Shown here one piece after another: positions 25,626 to 34,952 of a stretch of DNA of 64,000 nucleotides (positions are counted from its first letter, which is position 1; every line of letters starts with the position of its first letter). The DNA is taken from contig NZ_JAMXIC010000023.1 in assembly GCF_027587375.1 (NCBI RefSeq), positions 1 to 64,000 of the forward strand, in the 5' to 3' direction. The position numbers were made by a program, and so were the translations under genes. This DNA is from Arthrobacter sp. B2a2-09 (GTDB lineage: Bacteria > Actinomycetota > Actinomycetes > Actinomycetales > Micrococcaceae). The notes beneath the pieces are model-generated. The model was not told the origin of the DNA. It did no database searches and was given only the letters and a program-made list of their open reading frames with translations.

Positions 25626-26789
25626 TCAGTCCGTGATGTTGCCGATTGCCTGCTCAAGGTCCGCGATCAGGTCCTCAACGTCCTCGATGCCGCAGGAAAG
25701 CCGGATCAGGTTGACCGGCACGGCCAGCTCGGTGCCCTTGACCGAAGCGTGCGTCATCTCCGAGGGGTAGTTCATCAGGGACTCGATCCCGCCCAGGGAC
25801 TCGGCCAGCGTGAAGACCTCGGTGGACTCTGCCACCTTGCGGGCCGCAGCTTCGCCGCCCTTGAACTGCACGGAAATCATGCCGCCGAACTTCTTCATCT
25901 GCTTCGCCGCGAGCTCGTGGCCCGGGTGGGAAGGCAGGCCCGGATACAGCACGGCTTCAACCTCCGGACGCTCAAGCAACCACTCGGCCACGGCCTGGGC
26001 GTTCTCGCTGTGGCGGTCCATGCGCACGCCGAGCGTCTTGAGGCCACGCGTGGTCAAGAAGGCATCCATGGGTCCGGATACGGCGCCGACTGCGAACTGC
26101 ACAAAGCCGATCTTCTCGGCCAGTTCGGCGTCCTTGACCACGATCGCGCCGCCCACCACGTCCGAGTGGCCGCCGATGTACTTGGTGGTCGAGTGGACCA
26201 CGACGTCGGCACTTAGGGCGAGCGGGGTCTGCAGGTAAGGCGAAGCGAAAGTGTTGTCGACGACCAGGAGGGCACCGGCGTCGTGCGCTACTTTGGCGAG
26301 CGCTTCAATATCGGTGATCTTCATCATCGGGTTGGAAGGAGTTTCCACCCAGACGATGCGGGTTTTGTTCGCCGCGACGGCCGCGGCAACAGCGTCCAGG
26401 TTGGACATGTCCACTGGTGTGTTACCGATGCCCCACTCGCCGAGCACGCGGTTGATGAGCCGATAGGTTCCGCCATAAGCGTCGTTGCCGAGGACGATGT
26501 GGTCGCCCGGGCGGGCAACGGCACGGATCAGGGAGTCCTCCGCGGCAAGGCCCGAGCTGAAGCTGTATGCGTGGGTTCCGCCTTCGAGTGCGGCGAGCTG
26601 CTCCTGCAGCGCATCGCGAGTGGGGTTGGTGCCGCGGCCGTATTCGTAGCCGTCGCGCAAACCGCCTATGCCGTCCTGGGCATACGTCGAGCTGAAGTGC
26701 AGCGGCGGAACCACTGCGCCCGTGCGCGGTTCGAAGGCCTGGCCGGCGTGGACGGCACGCGTGTTGAATCCTGCTTCGTTTGCAGACAT
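25626..26789 (-). CDS. Cystathionine gamma-synthase/lyase family PLP enzyme
   Basis: This 387-residue PLP-dependent enzyme has the Schiff-base Lys203 in HSTTKYIGGHSD and the family segment TRDALQEQLAALEGG. The family includes gamma-synthase (MetB) and gamma-lyase (MccB/CTH), which motifs alone do not separate. It sits 14 bp downstream of cbs on the same strand. That pairing favours a role in reverse transsulfuration, making cysteine from homocysteine via cystathionine, though synthase activity is equally possible. Confidence 0.88.
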   Translation of the reverse strand: MSANEAGFNTRAVHAGQAFEPRTGAVVPPLHFSSTYAQDGIGGLRDGYEYGRGTNPTRDALQEQLAALEGGTHAYSFSSGLAAEDSLIRAVARPGDHIVLGNDAYGGTYRLINRVLGEWGIGNTPVDMSNLDAVAAAVAANKTRIVWVETPSNPMMKITDIEALAKVAHDAGALLVVDNTFASPYLQTPLALSADVVVHSTTKYIGGHSDVVGGAIVVKDAELAEKIGFVQFAVGAVSGPMDAFLTTRGLKTLGVRMDRHSENAQAVAEWLLERPEVEAVLYPGLPSHPGHELAAKQMKKFGGMISVQFKGGEAAARKVAESTEVFTLAESLGGIESLMNYPSEMTHASVKGTELAVPVNLIRLSCGIEDVEDLIADLEQAIGNITD

Positions 26790-26803
26790 ATGAACTCCTA
26801 GTG

Positions 26804-28189
26804 TCAGTTGCTCAGGTAGGCGAGAAGGTCGTGGCGGGTCAGGATGCCCACTGGGGCTCCGACGAACGTCACCATAACGGTGTCGACGTCGGACAGTAGC
26901 TCGCGTGCGGCGGAGATGGTTTCCAGTGAGCCGATCACCGGCAAGCGCTCCCCCATGTGCTCCGAGATCTTGTCGGTCAATTTCGCCTCGCCGCGGAACA
27001 GCTTGGTGGTCAGTGTGCGCTCATCGACGGCGCCGAGGACCTCGCCCATGACCACAGGCGGTTCCTGCGAGAGGACCGGGATGTGCGAGACCCCGAATTC
27101 GTTCATGATGTTGATGACATCGCGGACGGTCTCGTTGGGGTGGATGTGGACGAGGTCCGGCATCTCGCCGGTCTTGGACTTCAGCACCTCGCCAACCGAG
27201 GCCTCCTCGCCACCGGAGAGGAAACCGTAGGAGCGCATCCACTTATCGTTGAAGATCTTCGCCAAGTAGCCGCGGCCGGAGTCCGGCAGGATCACGACGA
27301 CGACAGCTTCCTCGCCAAGGTCTTTGGCCACCTGCAACGCGGCAACCACTGCCATGCCGGATGAGCCACCGACCAGAAGGCCTTCCTCGCGGGCCAGGCG
27401 GCGGGTCATCTCGAAGGAGTCGGCGTCGCTGACGGCAATGACATCGTCCGGCACGGTCTTGTCGTAGTTGACCGGCCACATGTCCTCGCCGACGCCCTCA
27501 ACGAAGTAGGGCCGCCCGGTGCCGCCCGAGTAGACCGAGCCTGCCGGGTCTGCGCCGATGACCTTGACCCGGCCGCCGTCGGACTCCGGCCGCTTGGCCG
27601 ACACGTCCTTGAGGTACCGGCCCGTGCCGGTGATGGTGCCGCCCGTGCCCGCGCCGATCACAACATGGGTGATCTTTCCGTCGGTGTCACGCCAGATCTC
27701 GGGCCCGGTGGTTTCGTAGTGGCTGCCGGGGGCTGCGGGGTTGGAGAACTGGTCCGGCTTGTAGGCTCCGGGGATCTCGGACACGAGCCGGTCGGAGACG
27801 CTGTAGTAGCTTTGCGGGCTGTCCGGGGCCACGGAGGTGGGAGTGACCACAACTTCTGCGCCGTACGCCTGGAGCACGGCACGCTTGTCCTCGCCCACTT
27901 TGTCCGGGACAACGAAGATGCACTTGTAGCCCTTTTGCTGGGCCACCAGGGCAAGTCCGACGCCAGTGTTGCCCGAGGTGGGTTCCACGATGGTTCCGCC
28001 CGGCTTGAGCTTCCCGTCCCGCTCTGCTTCCTCGATCATCTTCACCGCGATGCGGTCCTTGATGGAGCCTCCGGGGTTCACATATTCGAGCTTCACCAGA
28101 ATGGTGGCTTTGATATCCCCGGTCACGTGGTTGAGCTTGATGAGCGGTGTATTGCCAATGAGGTCCAGGACGGACTGGGCGTACTTCAT
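26804..28189 (-). CDS. cbs: Cystathionine beta-synthase
   Basis: This 461-residue enzyme has a fold-type II PLP domain with Lys44 in NPGGSIKDR and SGNTGVGLA as the substrate loop. GAGTGGTITGTGRYLK binds the PLP phosphate. Two CBS domains follow at ~340-461. It condenses serine and homocysteine to cystathionine. The ATG at 28189 is favoured over GTG 28198 because the family starts with the YxxxLDLIGNTPL block. It heads a two-gene operon with the gamma-synthase/lyase. Confidence 0.92.
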   Translation of the reverse strand: MKYAQSVLDLIGNTPLIKLNHVTGDIKATILVKLEYVNPGGSIKDRIAVKMIEEAERDGKLKPGGTIVEPTSGNTGVGLALVAQQKGYKCIFVVPDKVGEDKRAVLQAYGAEVVVTPTSVAPDSPQSYYSVSDRLVSEIPGAYKPDQFSNPAAPGSHYETTGPEIWRDTDGKITHVVIGAGTGGTITGTGRYLKDVSAKRPESDGGRVKVIGADPAGSVYSGGTGRPYFVEGVGEDMWPVNYDKTVPDDVIAVSDADSFEMTRRLAREEGLLVGGSSGMAVVAALQVAKDLGEEAVVVVILPDSGRGYLAKIFNDKWMRSYGFLSGGEEASVGEVLKSKTGEMPDLVHIHPNETVRDVINIMNEFGVSHIPVLSQEPPVVMGEVLGAVDERTLTTKLFRGEAKLTDKISEHMGERLPVIGSLETISAARELLSDVDTVMVTFVGAPVGILTRHDLLAYLSN

Positions 28190-28342
28190 AGGTACCAAGT
28201 TACCGCTTGGTCGGGACTGCTCCTGCGCAGACTGGTGGCGGGTCGGGCCGGTGGCGGGTCCGTGTCTGGCCTCGCGTCTAGCGAAAGGATGGCCTCGCGG
28301 GGCAAGCTAGCGTGGACACCCTCCAAGGAAAGGACATGCACC

Positions 28343-28771
28343 ATGGATTGGACCCTCGAAGTGGTTGTGCTCCCTGTGAGTGACATTGACCGTGCCATCG
28401 AGTTCTACCGCGACAAGGTGGGCTTCAACCTCGACCACAACACCACCAACGAGCACATGCACGTGGCACAGCTGACTCCGCCGGGCTCCGGATGTTCAAT
28501 CGTCGTCGGCGACCTGCCGGCGCAGAATGAGATGGCGCCGGGTTCCGTGCGAGGCCTTCAGCTTGTGGTCGCGGATGCGCGCGCCGCACGCGAGGAATTG
28601 CTCAGCCGGGGCGTCGAGGCCAGCGAAATCACCGTGTTCGACGAGCGCGACGGCGGCACGTTTTTCGGCTTCAGCGATCCGGACGGCAACACGTGGGCGG
28701 TGCAGGAACTCAAGGTCCGCGCCGAGAAGCCGTTGATTCCGACGGAGGCCCGCGGGCGCTTCGGGGAATAG
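28343..28771 (+). CDS. VOC-family (glyoxalase-like) protein
   Basis: This 142-residue protein has two beta-alpha-beta-beta-beta modules: SDIDRAIEFYRDKVGF begins the first and FGFSDPDGNTWAVQE ends the second. VOC proteins bind a metal and act as dioxygenases, isomerases or resistance proteins; no specific substrate is evident. The ATG at 28343 follows AAGGAAAGGAC. It is divergent from cbs. Confidence 0.85.
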   Translation: MDWTLEVVVLPVSDIDRAIEFYRDKVGFNLDHNTTNEHMHVAQLTPPGSGCSIVVGDLPAQNEMAPGSVRGLQLVVADARAAREELLSRGVEASEITVFDERDGGTFFGFSDPDGNTWAVQELKVRAEKPLIPTEARGRFGE

Positions 28772-28822
28772 TTTCGGGGAATAGGGCCGGCCCGGCGTAT
28801 AGGGCCGGCCCGAGGAACCCAC

Positions 28823-29230
28823 TCATTCAGCCGGCGGAGGGCCTCCCGCCGAAGAGTCGGTCTGCCAGAGGCCCAGGATGTTGCCTTCGGTGTCCTTGAA
28901 ATACGCGTAGTAGCCCATGCCCGGAACAGCATCCTTGCCTTTGACCACCGAACCGCCCGCACTCTCGATTTGGCCAAGCGATGCCTCGATGTCTTCGACG
29001 TCAACCGTGATGATGGGCGTCTTCAGCTCTTCCGAACGCGGGAACAGTGCGCCATTGATGGCCCCGGGCGCGCTCGGCATACCCGTCTGCGGGTCTGAAG
29101 GCGTGGTGATTGCGATCGTGTAGTCCATCTCCTGCATGGGGTTGAGCATCCAGCCGAAGGCACCTTGGTAGAAAGTGTTGGCCCGCTCCTTGTCGTCCGC
29201 GGGGATTTCAAAATGCACTACACCGGCCAT
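28823..29230 (-). CDS. VOC-family protein, bleomycin-resistance-like
   Basis: This 135-residue protein reads VVHFEIPADDKERANTFYQ at the start and YYAYFKDTEGNILGLWQ at the end, a single VOC protomer of the type annotated as glyoxalase/bleomycin-resistance-like. It lacks any diagnostic active-site set I can name. It is convergent with the other VOC gene, from which it is clearly different in sequence. Confidence 0.85.
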   Translation of the reverse strand: MAGVVHFEIPADDKERANTFYQGAFGWMLNPMQEMDYTIAITTPSDPQTGMPSAPGAINGALFPRSEELKTPIITVDVEDIEASLGQIESAGGSVVKGKDAVPGMGYYAYFKDTEGNILGLWQTDSSAGGPPPAE

Positions 29231-29368
29231 TGCGTTCTCCTGAGATTGTCATGGAAGGCGCAGACGCCCCGCGCCACACGTGGAGTCTAGTCGTCCGGGT
29301 TTCGCGGCGTAAGGGGCTTGAACGCCGCTCTTTCGAGTGTTGTCGGATGAGCGTGCGACCATGAATGA

Positions 29369-30361
29369 ATGACCATCGTCGATGTCCCACCGGCCGCAGC
29401 AGCTGCGGCCGACGCGTCCGTGCGATGGCACCCCGGCGGCCCCTTCGAGCTTCTCCAGACCGTGGGAATCCTCATGCGCGGCAACGGCGATCCGTCCTTC
29501 GCGGCGCGGCAGGACGGCGTGTGGATGGCGTTCACGACGCCGGACGGGCCGGTCACGCTGCGCCTCACCGTCGCGGGAACCGGCCAAGACACCCATGTAG
29601 ATGCCCAGGCTTGGGGCTCCGGCGCCGGCTCAGCCATCGCCTCTGTGCCTGCACTGTTGGGGAGCACGGATGACTGGTCCGGCTTTGACGAATCCGCCTT
29701 CCACGCCACTCTCCCGCGGATGGTCAGGGAAGCCCGACGCCGGAACCTCGCCGTCCGTTTGCCTACCACCGGCCGCGTGGTGGATTCCCTCGTGCCCACG
29801 ATCCTTGAGCAAAAGGTCACCACTATCGAAGCCCGCCGGGGTTACCGCTACCTGATGTACCGTTACGGGACTGCAGCGCCAAGCGCCGGCCGCCTGTCGA
29901 CGTCGGGCACGCCGTCGGGCCTGCTCGTCCCGCCGACCGCAGCCCAATGGCTGGCCATTCCTTCGTGGGAATGGCACAAGGCCGGTGTGGGTCCCCAGCG
30001 TTCGGCGACCGTCATGCGGGCGCTGCGATCCGCCGTCGCGCTTGAACGGCTCTCCTCCCTCAGCGCGGCGGAAGCCGGGGCCAAGATGCAGACCATTCCG
30101 GGCATTGGCATCTGGACGGCTGCCGAGGTTGTCCAGCGGACCCATGGCTGCCCGGACTCGATCGCGGTGGGCGACTACCATCTGGCCTCGTACGTTGGTT
30201 ACGCGCTCACGGGCAGGAAGACAGACGACGCCGGCATGATCGCCCTCCTGGAACCTTGGCGTGGGCACCGGCAGCGGGTAGTCCGGATGCTAGGGCTCAG
30301 CGGCTTCCGCAAGCCGACGTTCGGGCCGCGGATGACCATCCAGGACCACCGAGGGCACTAA
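29369..30361 (+). CDS. HhH-GPD DNA glycosylase, AlkA-like
   Basis: This 330-residue protein has the helix-hairpin-helix IPGIGIWTAAEVV followed by the catalytic Asp269 in AVGDYHLAS, as in 3-methyladenine DNA glycosylase II. The N-terminal ~100 residues form a beta-rich domain like that of AlkA. The iron-sulfur cysteines of the Nth/MutY branch are absent. It would excise alkylated bases. It is divergent from the VOC gene at 28823-29230. Confidence 0.85.
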   Translation: MTIVDVPPAAAAAADASVRWHPGGPFELLQTVGILMRGNGDPSFAARQDGVWMAFTTPDGPVTLRLTVAGTGQDTHVDAQAWGSGAGSAIASVPALLGSTDDWSGFDESAFHATLPRMVREARRRNLAVRLPTTGRVVDSLVPTILEQKVTTIEARRGYRYLMYRYGTAAPSAGRLSTSGTPSGLLVPPTAAQWLAIPSWEWHKAGVGPQRSATVMRALRSAVALERLSSLSAAEAGAKMQTIPGIGIWTAAEVVQRTHGCPDSIAVGDYHLASYVGYALTGRKTDDAGMIALLEPWRGHRQRVVRMLGLSGFRKPTFGPRMTIQDHRGH

Positions 30362-30380
30362 CGCCTCCACCCTCACAGCA

Positions 30381-30439
30381 ACGCGGGGTCACTTACGGCC
30401 CATGTTGCTGCCCGACATGGGCCGTAAGTGACCCCGCCC
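30381..30439. repeat. Palindromic repeat family 2, copy 1
   Basis: A 55-bp hairpin core (30383-30437) has 23-bp perfect arms starting GCGGGGTCACTTACGGCCCA and a 9-base loop. The copy at 31431-31493 is identical over this core and in the same orientation. It lies between the glycosylase stop and the convergent DUF559 gene and may act as a terminator. Confidence 0.88.
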
Positions 30440-30443
30440 TGGC

Positions 30444-31364
30444 TTAGACGGAGCGGAGTTTTGCCCGCTTGATCCGGACAATGAGGTCAGCGAAACCTTC
30501 GGCCAGGTCATGGGCGTTGGCCTTGAAGTAGGACCAGCCGGCGCTGGTGAAAGCCTCGTCCCTCCGGTTGTCCTTTGTCTGCCGTTCCCGCGTGAGATGC
30601 GGGGCGCCGTCATATTGCACGGCAATCCGGAACCGCCGATACCCCAGGTCCGCCGACGGGGACCACGGATCGTCCGGATCGAGGCGGAGCTGCAATTCCG
30701 GTTCAGGCAACCGCGCATCCAACATGGCCAGCCGCAGGAATGTCTCCGGAAACGAGTCTGCTCCAACTCGCATGTCCTCAAGGGCAAGCCGGGCCTTCTC
30801 CACGCCTTTCATGTTCGGATGCTTCCGGACAAGAAGGCGCAGCCCTTCCTTGTTCGCGTAGGGCTCCGTCCTTCCCTCAAGGCCCGGCCGCGGCAAGCGG
30901 ATCAACTGGTCGCCCATGGCAACCACGTACCGCAGCGGCAACTGATGCGCCAGGTCGAGCCAGGTCCGGGACGGGGAGGACACCGGGATTCCGTCTATCT
31001 CCGTGACTTCGCCAGGGAGGACGCGCACCCGGTGCCCCGTCACTCCGCCCCGCCGGACACGGGGAAGCTCATGGGGCTTGCTGAGGTGGACCGTCTCACC
31101 GCCGCCCAGCCACGGAGGAAGGCCGAGCCGGGTCAGTACCCCGGCGCTCTCATGGGACACCCAGGCGCCCGGTGTTGCCGCGGCAAGGACCCGCGCCCGT
31201 TCGGCAAACGCAAACTCACGGCCCGCAGGCAAGTGAATCAGCCGGCCGCCGTCGGATACGTCCCTGGCGCGGAGCCGCTTCGGAGCGACGCCAAGTACAC
31301 GGGATTCATAGACCGTGAAAGGACGGTTACCGAGTTCCTTCGGCAGCGGAATGATGCGGACCAT
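30444..31364 (-). CDS. DUF559-type protein with an AbiEi-like N-terminus
   Basis: This 306-residue protein starts with a winged-helix-like region (FTVYESRVLGVAPKRLRARDV) resembling the AbiEi antitoxin-type N-terminus seen in many actinobacterial paralogues. It ends with a Vsr/DUF559-like nuclease fold: DPWSPSADLGYRRFRIAVQY, a DGAPHL motif and a final YFKANAHDL. The acidic and DGxxH residues suggest a PD-(D/E)xK-type site. Function is unknown; nuclease activity is inference. The gene is bracketed by two identical direct palindromic repeats. Confidence 0.7.
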   Translation of the reverse strand: MVRIIPLPKELGNRPFTVYESRVLGVAPKRLRARDVSDGGRLIHLPAGREFAFAERARVLAAATPGAWVSHESAGVLTRLGLPPWLGGGETVHLSKPHELPRVRRGGVTGHRVRVLPGEVTEIDGIPVSSPSRTWLDLAHQLPLRYVVAMGDQLIRLPRPGLEGRTEPYANKEGLRLLVRKHPNMKGVEKARLALEDMRVGADSFPETFLRLAMLDARLPEPELQLRLDPDDPWSPSADLGYRRFRIAVQYDGAPHLTRERQTKDNRRDEAFTSAGWSYFKANAHDLAEGFADLIVRIKRAKLRSV

Positions 31365-31430
31365 GGGATCAAGTTTGTCCGCAAATGGACCCCCGCGGGG
31401 AGTTATCCACAGGCAGACTTCCAAACACGC

Positions 31431-31493
31431 CAACGCGGGGTCACTTACGGCCCATGTTGCTGCCCGACATGGGCCGTAAGTGACCCCGCGTTG
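31431..31493. repeat. Palindromic repeat family 2, copy 2
   Basis: A 63-bp hairpin with 27-bp arms beginning CAACGCGGGGTCACTTACGG. It lies 16 bp after the acyl-CoA ligase stop and 67 bp before the DUF559 start. It is a direct repeat of the 30381 copy, so recombination between the two would delete the DUF559 gene. Confidence 0.88.
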
Positions 31494-31508
31494 GATCAGA
31501 GGGTTGGA

Positions 31509-33182
31509 TCAGAGTCCTAGGCGGGCGATCGCTTCTTCCCGCATGTCGATCTTGCGCACTTTGCCGGACACTGTCATGGGGAAGCTCTCCCGGATGTCCA
31601 CGTAGCGCGGGATCTTGTAGTGGGCCAGTTTGCCGCGGCAGAACTCCTGCACTCCGTCCAGGTCCAAAGCTGCTCCCGGTTTGAGGATGATGCAGGCCAT
31701 CAGCTCTTCGCCGTACTTGTCATCAGGCACCCCGATGACCTGGACATCCTGGATGGCGGGATGCCGGTACAGGAACTCCTCGATTTCGCGGGGATAGACG
31801 TTCTCTCCTCCGCGGATGACCATGTCCTTCATGCGGCCTTCGATCACGATAAAGCCGTCCGGATCCATCCGGGCAAGGTCGCCGGTGTGCATCCAACCAT
31901 CTTCGTCGATTGCCTCGGCTGTCTTCTCCGGCTGGCCCCAATACCCGTCCATCACGGCGTATCCACGCGTGCACAGCTCGCCGATCTCCCCGCGTTCCAG
32001 GGTTTCGCCAGTGCCTGGATCCACGATCTTGGACTCGAGCCGGGGCATCGTGCGCCCCACCGTGGTGGTCCGCTGCTCCAGCGTGTCGGCCGCAAGGGTC
32101 ATGGTGGACACGGGCGAAGTTTCGGTCATTCCGTAGCAAATGGCCACGTCCCGCATGTTCATCTCCGCGATAACGCGCTCCATCACCTCGATAGGGCAGA
32201 GGGAGCCGGCCATGACGCCTGTACGCAGCGTGGAGAGGTCGTACGAGGCGAAATCGGGCAAAGCCAACTCGGCGATGAACATGGTGGGCACCCCGTACAG
32301 CGAGGTCCCGCCAAAGTCCTGCACGGCTTCCAGGGCTGCGGCCGGGGTGAACCCGCGGCCCGGAATGATCGTGGCCGCACCGAAGCTCAAGGCGTTCAGG
32401 TTCCCGATGACCATGCCGAAACAGTGGTAGAACGGCACCGGAAGGACCACCCGGTCGCGTTCCGTGTATCCGAGAAGCCTGCCGATCTGGTTGCCGTTGT
32501 TGAGGATGTTGTGGTGGGTCAGCGTGGCACCCTTGGGGAAGCCTGTGGTCCCGGAGGTGTATTGCAGATTGATGGGATCGTGCGGGTCCAGTTCCGTCAT
32601 GCGAACCTTGAGCGCTGAGGGCGCGACGTCGTCTGCCCGCTTGAGTAGCTCGGCGAACGTCAGCTCGGCGTCAGTTTGCGGTTCGCCTGCGTTGAGCATG
32701 TCCAGTCCCAGATCGGGAAGGAACACCAACTCCCTAAGCTCGGGGCAGCTGGCCAAGACCTCCCTGGCCATGCCCACATAGTCGCTTTTCTTGCCCGATG
32801 GCGCGGCCACCAGCATCCGCATGCCATTCTGGCGGACCACGAATTCGAGTTCGTGGCTGCGGTACGCCGGATTGACGTTGACCAGGATCGCGCCAGCCTT
32901 CGCCGTAGCGTACTGCAGGATGGTCCATTCGGCGCAGTTCGGGCTCCAGATGCCCACCCTGTCACCCTTGGCGACACCCATGGCGAGCAGCGCACGCGCG
33001 AGCCGGTCGACGTCGTCGTTCAGTTTTTCGTAGCTCCAGCGGCGAGCCTCATCGCCAGCTACCGCGGCGGCTTCGATGAGCGCATCGCGCAACGGGAACT
33101 GCGCCGCGACGCGTTCAAAGTTGGCGCCAATGGTCTCTTCAAGCAGCGGGACGTCAGTGTCCCCGGCTGTGTAGGAAAGCAT
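31509..33182 (-). CDS. AMP-forming acyl-CoA synthetase, FadD-like
   Basis: This 557-residue ANL-family ligase has the P-loop YTSGTTGFPKGATLTHHN, the motif CYGMTETSPV, the hinge region GWMHTGDLARMD and the C-terminal catalytic Lys in VSGKVRKIDMR. The tight NVYPREIEEFL signature fits fatty-acid or short-chain acyl activation. The substrate cannot be read. It is divergent from the small monooxygenase-like gene at 33285. Confidence 0.9.
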   Translation of the reverse strand: MLSYTAGDTDVPLLEETIGANFERVAAQFPLRDALIEAAAVAGDEARRWSYEKLNDDVDRLARALLAMGVAKGDRVGIWSPNCAEWTILQYATAKAGAILVNVNPAYRSHELEFVVRQNGMRMLVAAPSGKKSDYVGMAREVLASCPELRELVFLPDLGLDMLNAGEPQTDAELTFAELLKRADDVAPSALKVRMTELDPHDPINLQYTSGTTGFPKGATLTHHNILNNGNQIGRLLGYTERDRVVLPVPFYHCFGMVIGNLNALSFGAATIIPGRGFTPAAALEAVQDFGGTSLYGVPTMFIAELALPDFASYDLSTLRTGVMAGSLCPIEVMERVIAEMNMRDVAICYGMTETSPVSTMTLAADTLEQRTTTVGRTMPRLESKIVDPGTGETLERGEIGELCTRGYAVMDGYWGQPEKTAEAIDEDGWMHTGDLARMDPDGFIVIEGRMKDMVIRGGENVYPREIEEFLYRHPAIQDVQVIGVPDDKYGEELMACIILKPGAALDLDGVQEFCRGKLAHYKIPRYVDIRESFPMTVSGKVRKIDMREEAIARLGL

Positions 33183-33284
33183 GAACGCACGCTACCAACT
33201 CCGCCGGTCCAAGAGAAGACTTTTGCTTGGAAGTCCTACAAAATATTTCAGGGGCTTACCGAGCCAGCCGGTAATGTGAATCCC

Positions 33285-33563
33285 ATGAGTGCACCCATTG
33301 ACCTGCAGGCCACGTTCATTCCCAACGACGGCGAATTCTTCCGCGTTAAGCTCGCCTTGGAAATCGCGATCGACGAAGTGGTGAACGAACCCGGCTGCAT
33401 CCGCTATGAGCTCACCGAAGCCAACGAGGACAAGCTGGTCCTGACCGAGCAGTGGGCCTCCGAGGAACACCACGACATCCACTCCAAGGGCATCGCCGTC
33501 CAGGACCTCAACGAATCCCTCAGCGCGCTGCTGGCGGAGCCGGTGAAGCTCGAGCGCATCTAG
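33285..33563 (+). CDS. ABM-domain (putative quinol monooxygenase-like) protein
   Basis: This 92-residue protein resembles YgiN-type antibiotic-biosynthesis monooxygenases: NEPGCIRYELTEANEDKLVL, then TEQWASEEHHDIHSKG. These are small dimeric barrel proteins that may oxidise quinols. Its stop overlaps the convergent thioredoxin stop by 4 bp. Confidence 0.8.
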   Translation: MSAPIDLQATFIPNDGEFFRVKLALEIAIDEVVNEPGCIRYELTEANEDKLVLTEQWASEEHHDIHSKGIAVQDLNESLSALLAEPVKLERI

Positions 33564-33931
33564 GAGTTTTCGGCGCGCTGCTTTGCGATATGCGCGTGGA
33601 CCTCATCCATGTCGAGCCCCTTGACGGCCTCGATGACTTGCTCCAGCTGGGGTCCGTTCAGTGCGCCCGGCTGGGAGAACACGAGGACCTTTTCGCGGAA
33701 GGCCATGAGCGTGGGGATGGAGGAGATGCCGGCTTCGGCGGCGAGCTGCTGCTCGGCCTCGGTGTCCACCTTGGCGAAGAAGACATCGTCATGCTTCTCG
33801 GAAGCGGCTTGGTATGTGGGGGCAAACTGCCTGCAAGGGCCGCACCACGCAGCCCAGAAATCCACCAGGACAATGTCATTGCCCTCGATGGTCGATGCGA
33901 ACTGCTCGCCGGTGATGTCAACTGTAGCCAT
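33560..33931 (-). CDS. Thioredoxin
   Basis: This 123-residue protein has the active site WCGPC (Cys30 and Cys33), the cis-proline motif SIPTL and the VDFWAAW strand. It is about 15 residues longer than classic thioredoxin because of a C-terminal helix (VKGLDMDEVHAHIAKQ). It is not next to thioredoxin reductase, so it is probably an accessory thioredoxin. Confidence 0.92.
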   Translation of the reverse strand: MATVDITGEQFASTIEGNDIVLVDFWAAWCGPCRQFAPTYQAASEKHDDVFFAKVDTEAEQQLAAEAGISSIPTLMAFREKVLVFSQPGALNGPQLEQVIEAVKGLDMDEVHAHIAKQRAENS

Positions 33932-34042
33932 GCTTCCACGGTACGCGACGACGCGTTCGAAGTCGCCCTTGTTCGCTACCCGGCAAACCGGGAATAAAGC
34001 ACGACGTCGGGCGGCTGGCTCGGCGCCGCCCGGTACCTTCGG

Positions 34043-34588
34043 CTAGTGCCAGAGGTGCGGGGCGGCCTTCCGGGCGCCGGGGAGCGCGTTGTTCTCACGC
34101 CACTCGTGGATCCACTCCGGAAGCTCGAGTTCTGCGGGCGGCTCGCCGAACTCGGCGAGTATTTCCTCCTGGCTCACGGGCCGGCCCTTGGCGACGAGCC
34201 GGGTGGCAATGTGCGCACGGGCGTAGATCTCGCCGTCCACCACCATGCGTTGTTCAAAGTAGATCGCTTTGGAATCGAGTCCGATGATCTTGGACTCGAT
34301 GGTGTACTGCTGCCAAAGCTGCAACGACTTCCTGAACGCGATGGTCTCCCCCGCGGCCACGGGGCTCCAGCCGCGGCGGCGCATCTTTTGCCAGATCCCT
34401 GCGCGCACCATGAGGTCGAAGCGTCCAAGATCCATCAGCGAGAAATACATACCGTTGTTGACGTGCATTGCAATGTCGATGTCCGTGGGCAGCACACGCA
34501 TGGGCAACGAGGACGTCTCCCAGACGCTGAGCCGGCTCCGCCTGGACGAGGTGAACAAGAGCAAGAGGGTTCGGAGAAGCAAATGCAT
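34043..34588 (-). CDS. Acyl-CoA thioesterase, hotdog fold
   Basis: The protein has the 4HBT-like motif DIDIAMHVNNGMYFSLMDLGR, the expected position of the catalytic Asp/His-Asn region of YbgC/THEM6-type thioesterases, then FEQRMVVDGEIYARAHIATR. The N-terminal LLLRTLLLLF could anchor it in the membrane. ATG 34588 gives 181 residues; ATG 34615 would add nine. Neither has a strong ribosome site. Confidence 0.8.
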   Translation of the reverse strand: MHLLLRTLLLLFTSSRRSRLSVWETSSLPMRVLPTDIDIAMHVNNGMYFSLMDLGRFDLMVRAGIWQKMRRRGWSPVAAGETIAFRKSLQLWQQYTIESKIIGLDSKAIYFEQRMVVDGEIYARAHIATRLVAKGRPVSQEEILAEFGEPPAELELPEWIHEWRENNALPGARKAAPHLWH

Positions 34589-34727
34589 AACCGCAATGTT
34601 ACTCCGCAGTAACATTCCGGGATAGCTTCGTTTTGTGTGTCGCTACATGGCATGTCGTTTACCGCCGGTTCACGTGCCACGGGAAGAATGTCTGAAAACA
34701 AATTGCAGAAGGCACCAAGGAGATCCC

Positions 34728-34952
34728 GTGAGCACCACCCAAACCATGAGGGCACACGCAGATGTGTGGCCGGAACTTCCGCTCCACCAGGAGCTGGTGT
34801 TGCAGGACACCCGCGGCAACAGGATCGTAGGCACCTTGGACGGCATGACCGAGGATCGCAGCACGCTCTGGATCCAGTTGTCCGGCGGACTGGGCCGACA
34901 ACTCGTGCACCACCAGGACGGATACTGGCTGGAGCCGGGCAGCGCGAGCTAA
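34728..34952 (+). CDS. Small conserved-looking protein of unknown function
   Basis: This 74-residue protein starts at GTG 34728 with an AAGGAGA ribosome site five bases upstream. The sequence has a strand-rich look (LVLQDTRGNRIVGTLDGM, STLWIQLSGGLGRQLVHHQD) that suggests a small Sm-like or SH3-like barrel. I recognise no family. It is the last chromosomal gene before the integrated element. Confidence 0.65.
   Translation: MSTTQTMRAHADVWPELPLHQELVLQDTRGNRIVGTLDGMTEDRSTLWIQLSGGLGRQLVHHQDGYWLEPGSAS

Noticed and set aside
27665..28342. Long plus-strand reading frame extending the VOC gene upstream through cbs
   Set aside because: It runs antisense to cbs. A good ribosome site and natural start at 28343 define the real gene.
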